From NCBI GenBank assembly GCA_946631535.1, contig CAMPAF010000213.1:1-5311 (forward strand): a stretch of 5,311 nucleotides of DNA, written 5' to 3'. The translations under genes and the position numbers were made by a program. The stretch comes from an uncultured Verrucomicrobiota bacterium. Its GTDB lineage: Bacteria > Verrucomicrobiota > Kiritimatiellia > RFP12 > UBA1067. The notes beneath the pieces are model-generated. The model was not told where the DNA came from and did no database searches. It saw only the letters and a list, made by a program, of their open reading frames with translations. Below, piece after piece: positions 1 through 5,311 of this stretch. Position 1 is the first letter of the stretch. Each line of letters opens with the position of its first letter.

Positions 1-110
1 GCCACGGCGAAGAACCACGCCGCGAACACGACGGCGTTCTTCGTCCACTGGTTGATGCGCAGCGCGCGCAGCCACATGAAAAACGACTTTCGACAGTCGG
101 TGACCGACAT
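1..110 (-). CDS. UbiA-family prenyltransferase, decaprenyl-phosphate phosphoribosyltransferase-like (N-terminal fragment, runs off the window)
   Basis: Only the first 36 codons are inside the window; the gene continues past position 1. The peptide begins MSVTDCRKSFFMWLRALRIN and goes straight into QWTKN followed by a hydrophobic stretch (VVFAAWFFAV, residues 27-36), the start of a first membrane helix. The arrangement R18-x-x-Q21-W22-x-K24-N25 just before helix 1 is characteristic of the UbiA-superfamily branch that includes decaprenyl-phosphate phosphoribosyltransferase (Rv3806c type). That enzyme transfers phosphoribose to a polyprenyl phosphate in the inner membrane. The start is the ATG at 110-108, preceded by a G-rich ribosome site (AGGGG at 121-117, 7 nt spacer). 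ATG at 77-75 (residue 12) is an alternative. The gap from the upstream glycosyltransferase is only 16 bp, so co-transcription is likely. The catalytic aspartate-rich loops lie outside the window, so substrate is inferred from the N-terminal motif alone. Confidence 0.68.
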   Translation of the reverse strand, partial: MSVTDCRKSFFMWLRALRINQWTKNAVVFAAWFFAV

Positions 111-126
111 TACTAGCCCCTACCTC

Positions 127-831
127 TCAACGTTCGCCTCTCAACCGAAAAACCATCTTCAGCGTTTCCACGGCGATGGAGCCGCTGATCTTCGAGTAGC
201 CGGCGCGACGCTCCGCGAAGGTGATGGGGATCTCCTTCAGGCGCAGGCCCGCCTTCCACATGCGGAAGTTCATCTCCATCTGGAAAGAGTATCCGAACGA
301 GCGGATGGTCGAGAAGTCTCCCAACGTCTCGAGCGCGGCGCGCGTGAAGCACTTGAAGCCGCCGGTAGGATCCTTGACGGGAAGCCCGAGCACGATGCGG
401 ATGAATATGCCGCCCGCCCGAGAGATCGCCCAGCGCTTGAACGGCCAGCCCACGCACTTTCCGCCCTTCACGTAGCGGCTGCCGATCACCACGTCGGCGT
501 CCGCGGCGGCCTCCAGCATGCGCGCCACATCCTTCGGGTCGTGGGAGAAGTCACAGTCCATCTCGACGACGTGCGTGGCGCCCATCGCGAGCGCGCGAGC
601 GAACCCGGCCACGTAGGCGCGTCCGAGGCCCTCCTTCTTCTCGCGGTGGAGCACCTGGATGCGCGGCTCGGCGGCGCACAGTCCGTCGATGATCGCGCCC
701 GTGCCGTCTGGCGAGCTATCGTCGCAGAACAGGATCATGCCCTCAGGCGGGAGGACGGCAAGGACGGCCTCGGCCATGGCCGCGACGTTCTCCTTCTCGT
801 TGTAGGTGGGTATGACTACGACGGGTTTCAT
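127..831 (-). CDS. Family 2 glycosyltransferase, polyprenol monophosphomannose synthase (DPM1)-like
   Basis: The 234-aa protein looks like a complete single-domain GT-A enzyme that moves a sugar (mannose in the best-known members) from a nucleotide sugar to a polyprenyl phosphate on the cytoplasmic face of the membrane. Visible family motifs are [11 protein letters not shown] (5-15) at the nucleotide-binding strand, DDSSPDGTG (37-45), the metal-binding DxD as D92-C-D94 in [17 protein letters not shown] (117-124), DPTGGFKCF (154-162), GYSFQMEM (180-187) and [17 protein letters not shown] (200-216). It has no C-terminal GtrA-like or multi-helix membrane domain, so it is the soluble or peripheral short form, like archaeal and actinobacterial catalytic units. 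Its ATG overlaps the lpxD stop as ATGA (828-831), and the upstream bases are C-rich with no Shine-Dalgarno match, so translation probably depends on lpxD. The transferred sugar (mannose, glucose or another hexose) cannot be told from sequence. Undecaprenyl-phosphate glucose-type or ArnC-like roles are less likely given the DPM1-type motifs. Confidence 0.93.
   Translation of the reverse strand: MKPVVVIPTYNEKENVAAMAEAVLAVLPPEGMILFCDDSSPDGTGAIIDGLCAAEPRIQVLHREKKEGLGRAYVAGFARALAMGATHVVEMDCDFSHDPKDVARMLEAAADADVVIGSRYVKGGKCVGWPFKRWAISRAGGIFIRIVLGLPVKDPTGGFKCFTRAALETLGDFSTIRSFGYSFQMEMNFRMWKAGLRLKEIPITFAERRAGYSKISGSIAVETLKMVFRLRGER
828..831 (-). promoter_or_regulatory. ATGA stop-start overlap coupling lpxD to the glycosyltransferase
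   Basis: On the minus strand the bases ATGA hold both the glycosyltransferase start (ATG, 831-829) and the lpxD stop (TGA, 830-828). The roughly 18 bases upstream of the ATG are dominated by C and G (CCGCCCCCACGGC) and contain no AGGAG-like site. Such an overlap without its own ribosome site is typical of translational coupling by re-initiation, so the two proteins are probably made in linked amounts. Confidence 0.8.
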
Positions 832-1865
832 GCCGTGGGGGCGGCGGCGAGGCGGGCCTTCAGCTCCTTCACCTCGGCCTTGAGCTTGGCGATCATCTTA
901 GGCGCGAGCGTGATGGCCGCGAGGTCCTTCATGGACATCGCCGGAGCGCCGATCACGTACTTGAGAGAGCCGTCGAGCGACTGCGGCACGCCCGCCTGCG
1001 GGCCCACCTGCACGCCGTCGGCGATCTTTATGTGGCCCGAGATGCCGGCCTGCGCCCAGATGAGGCAGCCGTAGCCGATCTCGGTCGAGCCGGCGACGCC
1101 GGACTGCGCGATGAGCCCCGAATACCCCTTGACCTTGACGTTGTGGCCGATCTGCACGAGGTTGTCGATCTTCGTCATCGGACCGATGTAGGTGCGGCCG
1201 ATGCGCGCACGGTCAATCGTCGTGTTGGAGCCGATCTCCACGCCGTCGCCGATCTCCACGATGCCGAGCTGCGGAATCTTCTCGATGTAGACGCTGCCGT
1301 CCTCGCGGCGACCGTTGTTGAAGCCGTAGCCGTCGCCGCCGAGGCGCACGCCGCAGTGGAAGATGCAGTCCGCGCCCACCTTCGTGCCCTCGCGTAGGGT
1401 CACCTGAGGGTAGATGTGCGTGCGCGCGCCGACCGTGCAGTTCTCGCCGATGAACACCTGCGCCTCGATGACCGCGCCGTCGCCGATCACCGTGTCCTTC
1501 TCGATGATCGTGTATGCGCCGACGTGAACGTTCTCTCCGAGCTTCACAGACGGATCGACGATGGCCGTAGGATGCACGCCTGGCGCGCGGACCGGCGTGG
1601 GCGGCGCGAACATCTCTGCCGCCGCCATGCAGGCATGGTTCGGGTCCGCCACGCGGATGATGGAGCATGGGGCGCCGTCAGACCAGTCAGGCGGCAGCAG
1701 GACGGCCGAGGCCTGGGTGGACTGCACGAGCTTGACGTGCTTCACGTCCTTGCAGAAGGAAAGGTCGCCCTTGCGGGCCTCCTCGAGTCCGCCGCACGCG
1801 AACAGCTCGACGTCGTCGCCCTCCAGCGTGCCGCCGAGACGGGCCGCCAGCTCACTTGCCTTCAC
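828..1865 (-). CDS. lpxD: UDP-3-O-(3-hydroxyacyl)glucosamine N-acyltransferase
   Basis: LpxD performs the third step of lipid A synthesis: it moves a 3-hydroxyacyl chain from acyl carrier protein to the 2-amino group of UDP-3-O-acylglucosamine in the cytoplasm. The 345-aa length fits the family (E. coli 341). Residues 1-100 form the uridine-binding N-terminal domain ([15 protein letters not shown] at 4-18, then DLSFC at 34-38). About residues 100-305 are hexapeptide repeats of the left-handed beta-helix (for example [20 protein letters not shown], 127-146). The family motif GGDGYGFNN sits at 176-184. DNLVQIGHN (234-242) carries His241, the counterpart of the catalytic histidine (E. coli His239). 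The C-terminus is a short charged helix ([15 protein letters not shown], 327-341), as in known trimers. The start is GTG at 1865-1863, chosen because AGGAG lies 7 nt upstream and the N-terminus then matches the family; it overlaps the end of skp by 14 bp. Confidence 0.97.
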   Translation of the reverse strand: MKASELAARLGGTLEGDDVELFACGGLEEARKGDLSFCKDVKHVKLVQSTQASAVLLPPDWSDGAPCSIIRVADPNHACMAAAEMFAPPTPVRAPGVHPTAIVDPSVKLGENVHVGAYTIIEKDTVIGDGAVIEAQVFIGENCTVGARTHIYPQVTLREGTKVGADCIFHCGVRLGGDGYGFNNGRREDGSVYIEKIPQLGIVEIGDGVEIGSNTTIDRARIGRTYIGPMTKIDNLVQIGHNVKVKGYSGLIAQSGVAGSTEIGYGCLIWAQAGISGHIKIADGVQVGPQAGVPQSLDGSLKYVIGAPAMSMKDLAAITLAPKMIAKLKAEVKELKARLAAAPTA

Positions 1866-2436
1866 TCTTCTTCTCCTTGCCCTTGTCCTTGAGCGCCTTC
1901 CGCTTTGCGGGATCCACTTTCATCGCGCTCAGGATGTCGTCGGTAACGTCAAGAGAATCGTTCGCGTATGCCGCCATCGTGGAGTCGATCACAAGGTCAA
2001 GCCCCTTCTCCTTCGCGTACACGGCGATCTTGGCGCGAATGTCGGAGGTCTCCATCTTCAGGAGACGGGTCTCGAGGTCGTTCATAGTCTCGCGGTAGTT
2101 CTGCTCCGAGCGGATCAGGTCCTGACGCGCGGCATTGACCTTCTGCTGCATCCCGTCCAGCTTCTTCTGAACGTCCGCCTTCGCGGAAGCTGACAGCATG
2201 GGGTTCTGCAGGTCGTCGTACGTCTTGCGGGCTTCGTCTAGCATGGCCTTGAGCGCATCCTGCTTCTCGTCCAGCTTGGCCTTAAAGTCGTCGTTGGACG
2301 ACTTCACGAGCGTCTTGTTAGACTCGTGAGTGGGGTGCAGCTCCACCAGGTGGATCATGTTCACCGTGCCGATCTTGAGGTCTGCGAAGGCAGACAGGCT
2401 CGCGAGAATTGCCAGCGCAATTACAGTCTTTTTCAT
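1852..2436 (-). CDS. skp: Periplasmic chaperone of the Skp/OmpH family
   Basis: Skp holds unfolded outer-membrane proteins in the periplasm and hands them to the BamA machine. The 194-aa precursor starts with a signal peptide, [18 protein letters not shown] (1-18), probably cut after the Ala at 18, followed by the family's first strand DLKIGTVNM (19-27). About residues 38-135 are long charged, heptad-like helices (for example [20 protein letters not shown], 52-71; [20 protein letters not shown], 91-110) that form the coiled-coil arms. The closing segment [20 protein letters not shown] (140-159), then [11 protein letters not shown] (162-172), is the usual OmpH body signature. A Lys-rich tail follows (178-194). 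At 194 aa it is longer than E. coli Skp (161). The start at 2436-2434 has AAGGA 9 nt upstream (2450-2446) and gives a clean signal peptide. It lies 31 bp after bamA and overlaps lpxD, the conserved order. Confidence 0.94.
   Translation of the reverse strand: MKKTVIALAILASLSAFADLKIGTVNMIHLVELHPTHESNKTLVKSSNDDFKAKLDEKQDALKAMLDEARKTYDDLQNPMLSASAKADVQKKLDGMQQKVNAARQDLIRSEQNYRETMNDLETRLLKMETSDIRAKIAVYAKEKGLDLVIDSTMAAYANDSLDVTDDILSAMKVDPAKRKALKDKGKEKKSEGK
1873..1877 (-). promoter_or_regulatory. Shine-Dalgarno site for lpxD inside the skp coding sequence
   Basis: The minus strand reads AAGGAGAAGAAGA immediately before the lpxD GTG, with AGGAG at 1877-1873 and a 7-nt spacer. These same bases encode Lys-Glu-Lys-Lys near the end of Skp (residues 187-190). 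The site supports the GTG at 1865 as the lpxD start and means ribosomes load on lpxD within the last codons of skp. Confidence 0.75.
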
Positions 2437-2445
2437 TGTTGGATG

Positions 2446-2450
2446 TCCTT
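2446..2450 (-). promoter_or_regulatory. Ribosome binding site deciding the skp start
   Basis: AAGGA on the minus strand lies 9 nt upstream of the ATG at 2436-2434, inside the 31-bp bamA-skp gap. The reading frame stays open upstream to about 2907, but that extension lies inside bamA in another frame, is Ser/Thr/Arg-rich, and would bury the signal peptide. This site and the signal peptide fix the true start. Confidence 0.7.
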
Positions 2451-2467
2451 GATTTTTACTCTTTGGC

Positions 2468-4885
2468 TTAGAAGTCGCGGCCGATGGTGAACGAGAACAC
2501 CTGCTCGTCCACGTCGTCGTCAGGATCGACGATCGGCGTTGCGAAGTCGAGACGGATCGGGAAGGACTCGATGTTGAGGCGAAGGCCAAGGCCGATGGTC
2601 CAGCAGAAGTTGTCCGTCTCGAAGTCGAACTCGTCGGTCCCCACGCTGCCGAGGTCGGAGAACAGCGCCACGCTGAGATACTTGATGACGGGGATGACAT
2701 ACTCCACCTTGGCGAACCAGGCGGTCTGGCCGCCCCAGGACGCGTTGCTGCCGCGCTTGCCGACCCGCTTCCAGATGTGGGGAGATATCTCGTACCTGTC
2801 AAAGCCGCGGATGTCGTACGGGCCGCCGAGGAACAGGCGGTCGTAGATCGGCACGTCCCCGGAGAACGCATCGAGCGTCTCGCCGTGCAGGCGGAATGCG
2901 AAGACATGGCCGTACTTCTTCACGACGGTGAAATACTGGCGATAGTCGAAGCCGATCCTCCAGTAGTCGTTGTCGCCTGCGGTGACCTGCCCGTAGATCT
3001 TCGTGCGATGTCCCCTGGTCGGGAAGAAGACCTTGTCGGTAGTGTCGTCCCTCCAGTATATCTGGATCGGGATTTCCCAGTTCTCGCTATACTTGTGCTC
3101 CTCTTCCTTGAACGCGCGCCACGCCGTGTCGCGCGTCTTGGGGTTGTACCAGATGCTGTTCTCTACGTCATCCATCGAGATGTACTCCGCGGCAAGGTAG
3201 AAGCCGAGGCGTCCCGTGGTCCTGGCCGTCGGCCAGAACTTGACCGGATACGAGAGGTCGCCGAACAGGCCGGTGCGGATGACGTCGTACTCGTCGTGCG
3301 TGCCGCTCCACCTGCTGTAGCCGCCGACCGTGAGCTCCAGCAGTCGGTCGAAGAGGTATGGCTCGGTGACGGACGCCTCGTAGTTCTGGACGCGGGGGCC
3401 GACCATCGCCGAGATGCGCCCCTTCTGCCCTGCGCCGCGGAACCGCCACGGCTTGAAGAGGTCGAAGTTGTGCTCCCTCAGCTCGATCATGCCGTAAACG
3501 GAATCCATGGAGCTGGCGCCGATGCCGACCGAGAAGTTTCCGGTGCTGTGCTCGGAGACCTCGTACACGAGGTCGCGCACCTCGGGCTTGCCGTCCTTCG
3601 CCTCGCCGCCGTCGACCTTCTCAAGGTAGTACTGCACGCGGTCGAAGTAGCGCAGGTTCTCCAGGCGGTGCTTGCTGCGCTCGGCCTTGTCGGCAAGCAT
3701 CGGGTCGCCCGGCGAGAGCGAGATCTCGCGGCGAAGCACCTTGTCCTTCGTGTAGTCGTTGCCGCGGATGAGAACCCTGTTGATTATCACGGGCACGCCC
3801 TCCTCCACCGCGAACTCGAGGTCGATCACCTCCGGGTTCGCGCCGGACGGCATCTGCCGGACTGTGACGTGCGTGTCGGAGAGCGGCTTTTCGCCAGATC
3901 CGCAGAACACCTCCATCTGGCGCGCGGCCTCGGCCATCGCGGCCGCGCCGGCGATGTCGCCCGTGGCGAGCGTCTTGTTCGCGGCGAGCACCGCGTCGGC
4001 AGGATACTGCTTCGTGCCGACGACGGACATGCGGCCCACCTTGTACTGCACGCCCTCCTCGATGGTGAATACGCGGTCGACCTCGCCGTTCGGCAGGATC
4101 TCCTCCTCCGGCAGGGACACCTTCACGTCGAGGAAGCCCCTGTCGCGGTAGTAGGCGGCCACCTTGTCGCGAGCTTCCGCGAAGTCCTGGTCGGTGGCAG
4201 GGGCGTCGCTGAACCAGCCCCATGGATTCCACCACGGATAATCGTCGAAGGTGGCGCGCAGAGGATAGGCGTCATCCTTGAGCCAACCCTCGGGATCCCA
4301 CCACGAGTACTTCTCGAAGACCGTGTTCTGCCCACGGAAGACGAAGGCGTGTATCTTCTTCCGGGCCCCCTCCTCGATGTCCATCGTCACGTGCACGGCG
4401 CCGGGGGAGTCCTGGATCGGCTCGAGCCGGTACGAGACCTTCACGTCCGGGAAGAATTTCTTCTGGTACGCGCGCTTGATACGGCCCGCCGCCGCCTCAA
4501 AGTCGGCCTCGCCGTACGGATAGCCGTCCTTCAGCTCCGAGAGAGACGTGATCTTCGAACGCGACCAGTAGTCGTTGCCATTTACGTTGAGCGGACCTTG
4601 GAAGCGGAGCTTTGGCGTCACGACGTAGGTTATGTCGATGCCCTTGGCCCCATGTTCGGCCTTGAGGACGATGTTGTCGTACTCGCCCACGTCGCGCAGC
4701 GCGCGCACGTCGCGCGCGCACTGCTCGGGGTCGAACTCGTCGCCCACCTTCACCTGGCAGCGCGCAATCACGTCGCCCGTGTTCAGGTCCGTCCCGTCGG
4801 ACATCTTCACCGAGACCGACGACACCTTCGCCGCCTGCGCCATACCCGCGATCGCCAGAAGCGCCGCCAGAAGCGTTTTTCTCAT
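2468..4885 (-). CDS. bamA: Outer membrane protein assembly factor BamA (Omp85 family)
   Basis: BamA is the outer-membrane beta-barrel that folds and inserts other outer-membrane proteins. The 805-aa length matches the family (E. coli 810). A signal peptide (MRKTLLAALLAIAGMAQA, 1-18) is followed by five POTRA domains, roughly 20-91, 92-172, 173-277, 278-363 and 364-446; the usual domain-closing EEG motif is seen at 171-173, 276-278 and 361-363. The surface-antigen barrel runs from about 447 to 805. It carries the loop-6 motif as IRGF (692-695, key Arg693) in LGGPYDIRGFDRYE, and ends with a beta-signal FSFTIGRDF whose last residue is aromatic. POTRA3 holds an unusual Trp-rich insertion (193-229), and POTRA4 lacks a clear Tyr/Gly-Tyr turn. 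Cysteines 43 and 56 lie in POTRA1. The start at 4885 has AAGG 7 nt upstream (4896-4893). Starting at 4951 would add 22 residues and place the start inside the promoter. It is the first gene of the leftward operon. Confidence 0.97.
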   Translation of the reverse strand: MRKTLLAALLAIAGMAQAAKVSSVSVKMSDGTDLNTGDVIARCQVKVGDEFDPEQCARDVRALRDVGEYDNIVLKAEHGAKGIDITYVVTPKLRFQGPLNVNGNDYWSRSKITSLSELKDGYPYGEADFEAAAGRIKRAYQKKFFPDVKVSYRLEPIQDSPGAVHVTMDIEEGARKKIHAFVFRGQNTVFEKYSWWDPEGWLKDDAYPLRATFDDYPWWNPWGWFSDAPATDQDFAEARDKVAAYYRDRGFLDVKVSLPEEEILPNGEVDRVFTIEEGVQYKVGRMSVVGTKQYPADAVLAANKTLATGDIAGAAAMAEAARQMEVFCGSGEKPLSDTHVTVRQMPSGANPEVIDLEFAVEEGVPVIINRVLIRGNDYTKDKVLRREISLSPGDPMLADKAERSKHRLENLRYFDRVQYYLEKVDGGEAKDGKPEVRDLVYEVSEHSTGNFSVGIGASSMDSVYGMIELREHNFDLFKPWRFRGAGQKGRISAMVGPRVQNYEASVTEPYLFDRLLELTVGGYSRWSGTHDEYDVIRTGLFGDLSYPVKFWPTARTTGRLGFYLAAEYISMDDVENSIWYNPKTRDTAWRAFKEEEHKYSENWEIPIQIYWRDDTTDKVFFPTRGHRTKIYGQVTAGDNDYWRIGFDYRQYFTVVKKYGHVFAFRLHGETLDAFSGDVPIYDRLFLGGPYDIRGFDRYEISPHIWKRVGKRGSNASWGGQTAWFAKVEYVIPVIKYLSVALFSDLGSVGTDEFDFETDNFCWTIGLGLRLNIESFPIRLDFATPIVDPDDDVDEQVFSFTIGRDF
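4199..4309 (-). repeat. Tandem Trp-rich motif within BamA POTRA3
   Basis: Two 14-residue units lie 23 residues apart in BamA: YSWWDPEGWLKDDA (residues 193-206) and YPWWNPWGWFSDAP (216-229). They share the pattern Y-x-W-W-[DN]-P-x-G-W-[LF]-x-D. Seven tryptophans fall in 30 residues. The copies differ at the DNA level, so the duplication, if it is one, is old and kept by selection. The insertion sits between the first strand of POTRA3 (HAFVFRGQN, 179-187) and its first helix (DQDFAEARDKVAAYY, 232-246), where ordinary POTRA domains have a short turn. Confidence 0.8.
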
Positions 4886-4921
4886 GTTACCGCCTTCGTT
4901 TTCGTGGTTCAAAGCTATTCC

Positions 4922-4939
4922 TTGCCTTGTGGTTGGCAA
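4922..4939. repeat. Short inverted repeat in the divergent promoter region
   Basis: TTGCC (4922-4926) and GGCAA (4935-4939) are perfect inverted copies separated by 8 bases. The element overlaps the predicted bamA transcription start and the beginning of its leader. It could be an operator half-site pair or a weak leader hairpin. Five-base arms can occur by chance, so support is low. Confidence 0.25.
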
Positions 4940-4941
4940 AC

Positions 4942-4950
4942 AGTATACCA
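4942..4950 (-). promoter_or_regulatory. Predicted extended -10 promoter for the bamA operon
   Basis: The minus strand reads TGGTATACT, a TGn-extended -10 box with five of six matches to TATAAT. No TTGACA-like -35 is found 15-18 bp upstream, where the bases are CG-rich, which is the usual pattern for an extended -10 promoter. Transcription would begin near 4935, giving a leader of about 50 nt ahead of the bamA ATG. The call assumes a sigma-70-like housekeeping factor. Confidence 0.5.
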
Positions 4951-4978
4951 TATTCTCCCGAACACGCGCGAAAGGATT

Positions 4979-4987
4979 TGATATACT
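4979..4987 (+). promoter_or_regulatory. Predicted extended -10 promoter for glgP
   Basis: The plus strand reads TGATATACT, again a TGn-extended -10 with TATACT, and again no good -35 box at the expected distance. Transcription would start near 4994, giving a leader of about 23 nt before the ATG at 5017. This would leave the in-frame ATG at 4990 outside the transcript. A second, weaker candidate on this strand pairs TTGCCT (4922-4927) with TATACC (4944-4949) at 16 bp. Confidence 0.45.
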
Positions 4988-5016
4988 ATATGAGCTTTTC
5001 GGAGAAAGAAGAGAAC

Positions 5017-5311
5017 ATGGACACCAAAGGAAACAAGCGGCGCGACAAGCGCGTCGAGATGACAGTAGAAGGCCTGAAGCAGGACTACGCGTGGCACCTG
5101 CGCTACAGCCAGGCCAAGTACGAGGGCAGCGCGACGCCCCGCGACCAGTACGCCGCCTTCGCGTACGCCATCCGCGACAGGCTCGTGGAGCGCTGGATGG
5201 AGACGCAGGAGGAGTACCACCGCCAGAACACCCGCCGCGTGTACTACCTCTCGCTGGAGTTCCTCATCGGCCGCCTGCTCGGCAACAACGTCATCAACCT
5301 GAAGCTCGACC
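5017..5311 (+). CDS. glgP: Glycogen/starch/alpha-glucan phosphorylase (N-terminal part, runs off the window)
   Basis: The enzyme removes glucose-1-phosphate from glycogen or maltodextrin ends in the cytoplasm, using pyridoxal phosphate. Only 98 of roughly 800-850 expected residues are inside the window. They contain the family's conserved N-terminal blocks ATPRDQYAAFAYAIRDRLVE (39-58, with RW following) and RRVYYLSLEFLIGRLLGNN (73-91), which align with ATPRDYYxALAxTVRDxLVxRW and RxYYLSLEFxxGRxLxN in known phosphorylases. The pyridoxal-phosphate lysine and the active site lie beyond the window. The chosen start is ATG 5017, with GGAG at 5001-5004 (a long 12-nt spacer). The in-frame ATG at 4990 would add nine residues (MSFSEKEEN) but falls within or just after the predicted -10 box. 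The gene is divergent from bamA and need not be functionally linked to it. Confidence 0.94.
   Translation, partial: MDTKGNKRRDKRVEMTVEGLKQDYAWHLRYSQAKYEGSATPRDQYAAFAYAIRDRLVERWMETQEEYHRQNTRRVYYLSLEFLIGRLLGNNVINLKLD

Larger units (their letters stand above)
4886..5016. other. Divergent intergenic region between bamA and glgP
   Basis: This 131-base stretch is more AT-rich than the genes around it and is the only sizeable non-coding gap. It holds one promoter-like element per strand (4942-4950 leftward, 4979-4987 rightward), the ribosome sites of both genes, and a short inverted repeat TTGCC-N8-GGCAA (4922-4939). No RNA gene or riboswitch-like structure is apparent. Confidence 0.7.

Noticed and set aside
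52..1074. A 340-codon plus-strand open frame opposite the glycosyltransferase and the end of lpxD
   Set aside because: It crosses two recognised minus-strand genes, has low-complexity Arg/Ala/His composition and no ribosome site or family motif.
2437..2467. Possible terminator between bamA and skp
   Set aside because: The 31-bp gap has no GC-rich hairpin followed by a T run on the minus strand; it contains only an AT-rich stretch and the skp ribosome site.
2437..2907. Long N-terminal extension of the skp frame
   Set aside because: It lies in another frame of bamA, reads as Ser/Thr/Arg-rich noise, and would place a perfect signal peptide in the middle of a protein. The ATG at 2436 with AAGGA upstream explains the gene.
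4886..4951. Upstream bamA start at 4951
   Set aside because: The added 22 residues precede an obvious signal peptide, and the start would lie upstream of the predicted transcription start and overlap the promoter edge.
2777..4981. A 734-codon open frame on the plus strand opposite bamA
   Set aside because: It is antisense to a clear bamA gene. Its translation is rich in Arg, Val, Leu, His and Ala with no recognisable domain, as expected when GC-rich third codon positions remove stops from the opposite strand.
4990..5016. In-frame upstream ATG of glgP at 4990
   Set aside because: It follows the predicted -10 box by two bases, so it would be upstream of the likely transcription start near 4994. 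AAAGGA upstream is 13 nt away, which is too far to be convincing. If the promoter call is wrong this start becomes possible.
4915..5220. Minus-strand open frame opposite the start of glgP
   Set aside because: The plus strand here encodes strongly conserved phosphorylase motifs, and the minus-strand peptide has no family resemblance.
1..5311. CRISPR arrays, insertion sequences, tRNA or rRNA genes
   Set aside because: No regularly spaced direct repeats, transposase motifs, terminal inverted repeats or RNA gene signatures were seen. Nearly all the sequence is accounted for by six protein genes.

Overview
The window comes from a GC-rich, diderm (Gram-negative type) bacterium. It carries the core outer-membrane assembly set bamA-skp-lpxD, all on the minus strand in that conserved order. 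Every gene uses GC-rich codons with little sign of foreign DNA. A tryptophan-rich insertion in the third POTRA domain of BamA, and the lack of the usual lpxD-fabZ-lpxA continuation, point away from a typical proteobacterium. My best guess is the PVC group (Verrucomicrobiota/Kiritimatiellota-like). That is an impression from family memory, not something the sequence proves.

Layout, read from the right edge in the direction of minus-strand transcription. A 131-base divergent intergenic region (4886-5016) separates bamA (leftward) from glgP (rightward, truncated by the window end). Both directions have an extended -10 box of the form TGnTATACT. Leftward follow bamA (2468-4885, 805 aa), skp/ompH (1852-2436, 194 aa), lpxD (828-1865, 345 aa, GTG start), a polyprenol-phosphate-mannose-synthase-like family 2 glycosyltransferase (127-831, 234 aa), and the first 36 codons of a UbiA-superfamily membrane prenyltransferase resembling decaprenyl-phosphate phosphoribosyltransferase (1-110, cut by the window start). 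Gaps are 31 bp, then a 14-bp overlap, a 4-bp ATGA overlap and 16 bp. No terminator is visible, so all five genes look like one operon.

How the genes work together: Skp escorts unfolded outer-membrane proteins through the periplasm to BamA, which inserts them. LpxD adds the second acyl chain in lipid A synthesis, which supplies the outer leaflet. The last two genes would act on polyprenyl-phosphate lipids at the inner membrane: one would make a lipid-linked sugar, the other would make or modify a polyprenyl-phosphate sugar donor. The operon may therefore tie outer-membrane assembly to an envelope glycan pathway. That link is inferred from gene order only.

I found no RNA gene, mobile element or CRISPR array. 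No clearly new system is evident. The observations most worth a second look are the duplicated Trp-rich motif in BamA POTRA3 and the coupling of the two polyprenyl-phosphate enzymes to the bam/lpx operon.
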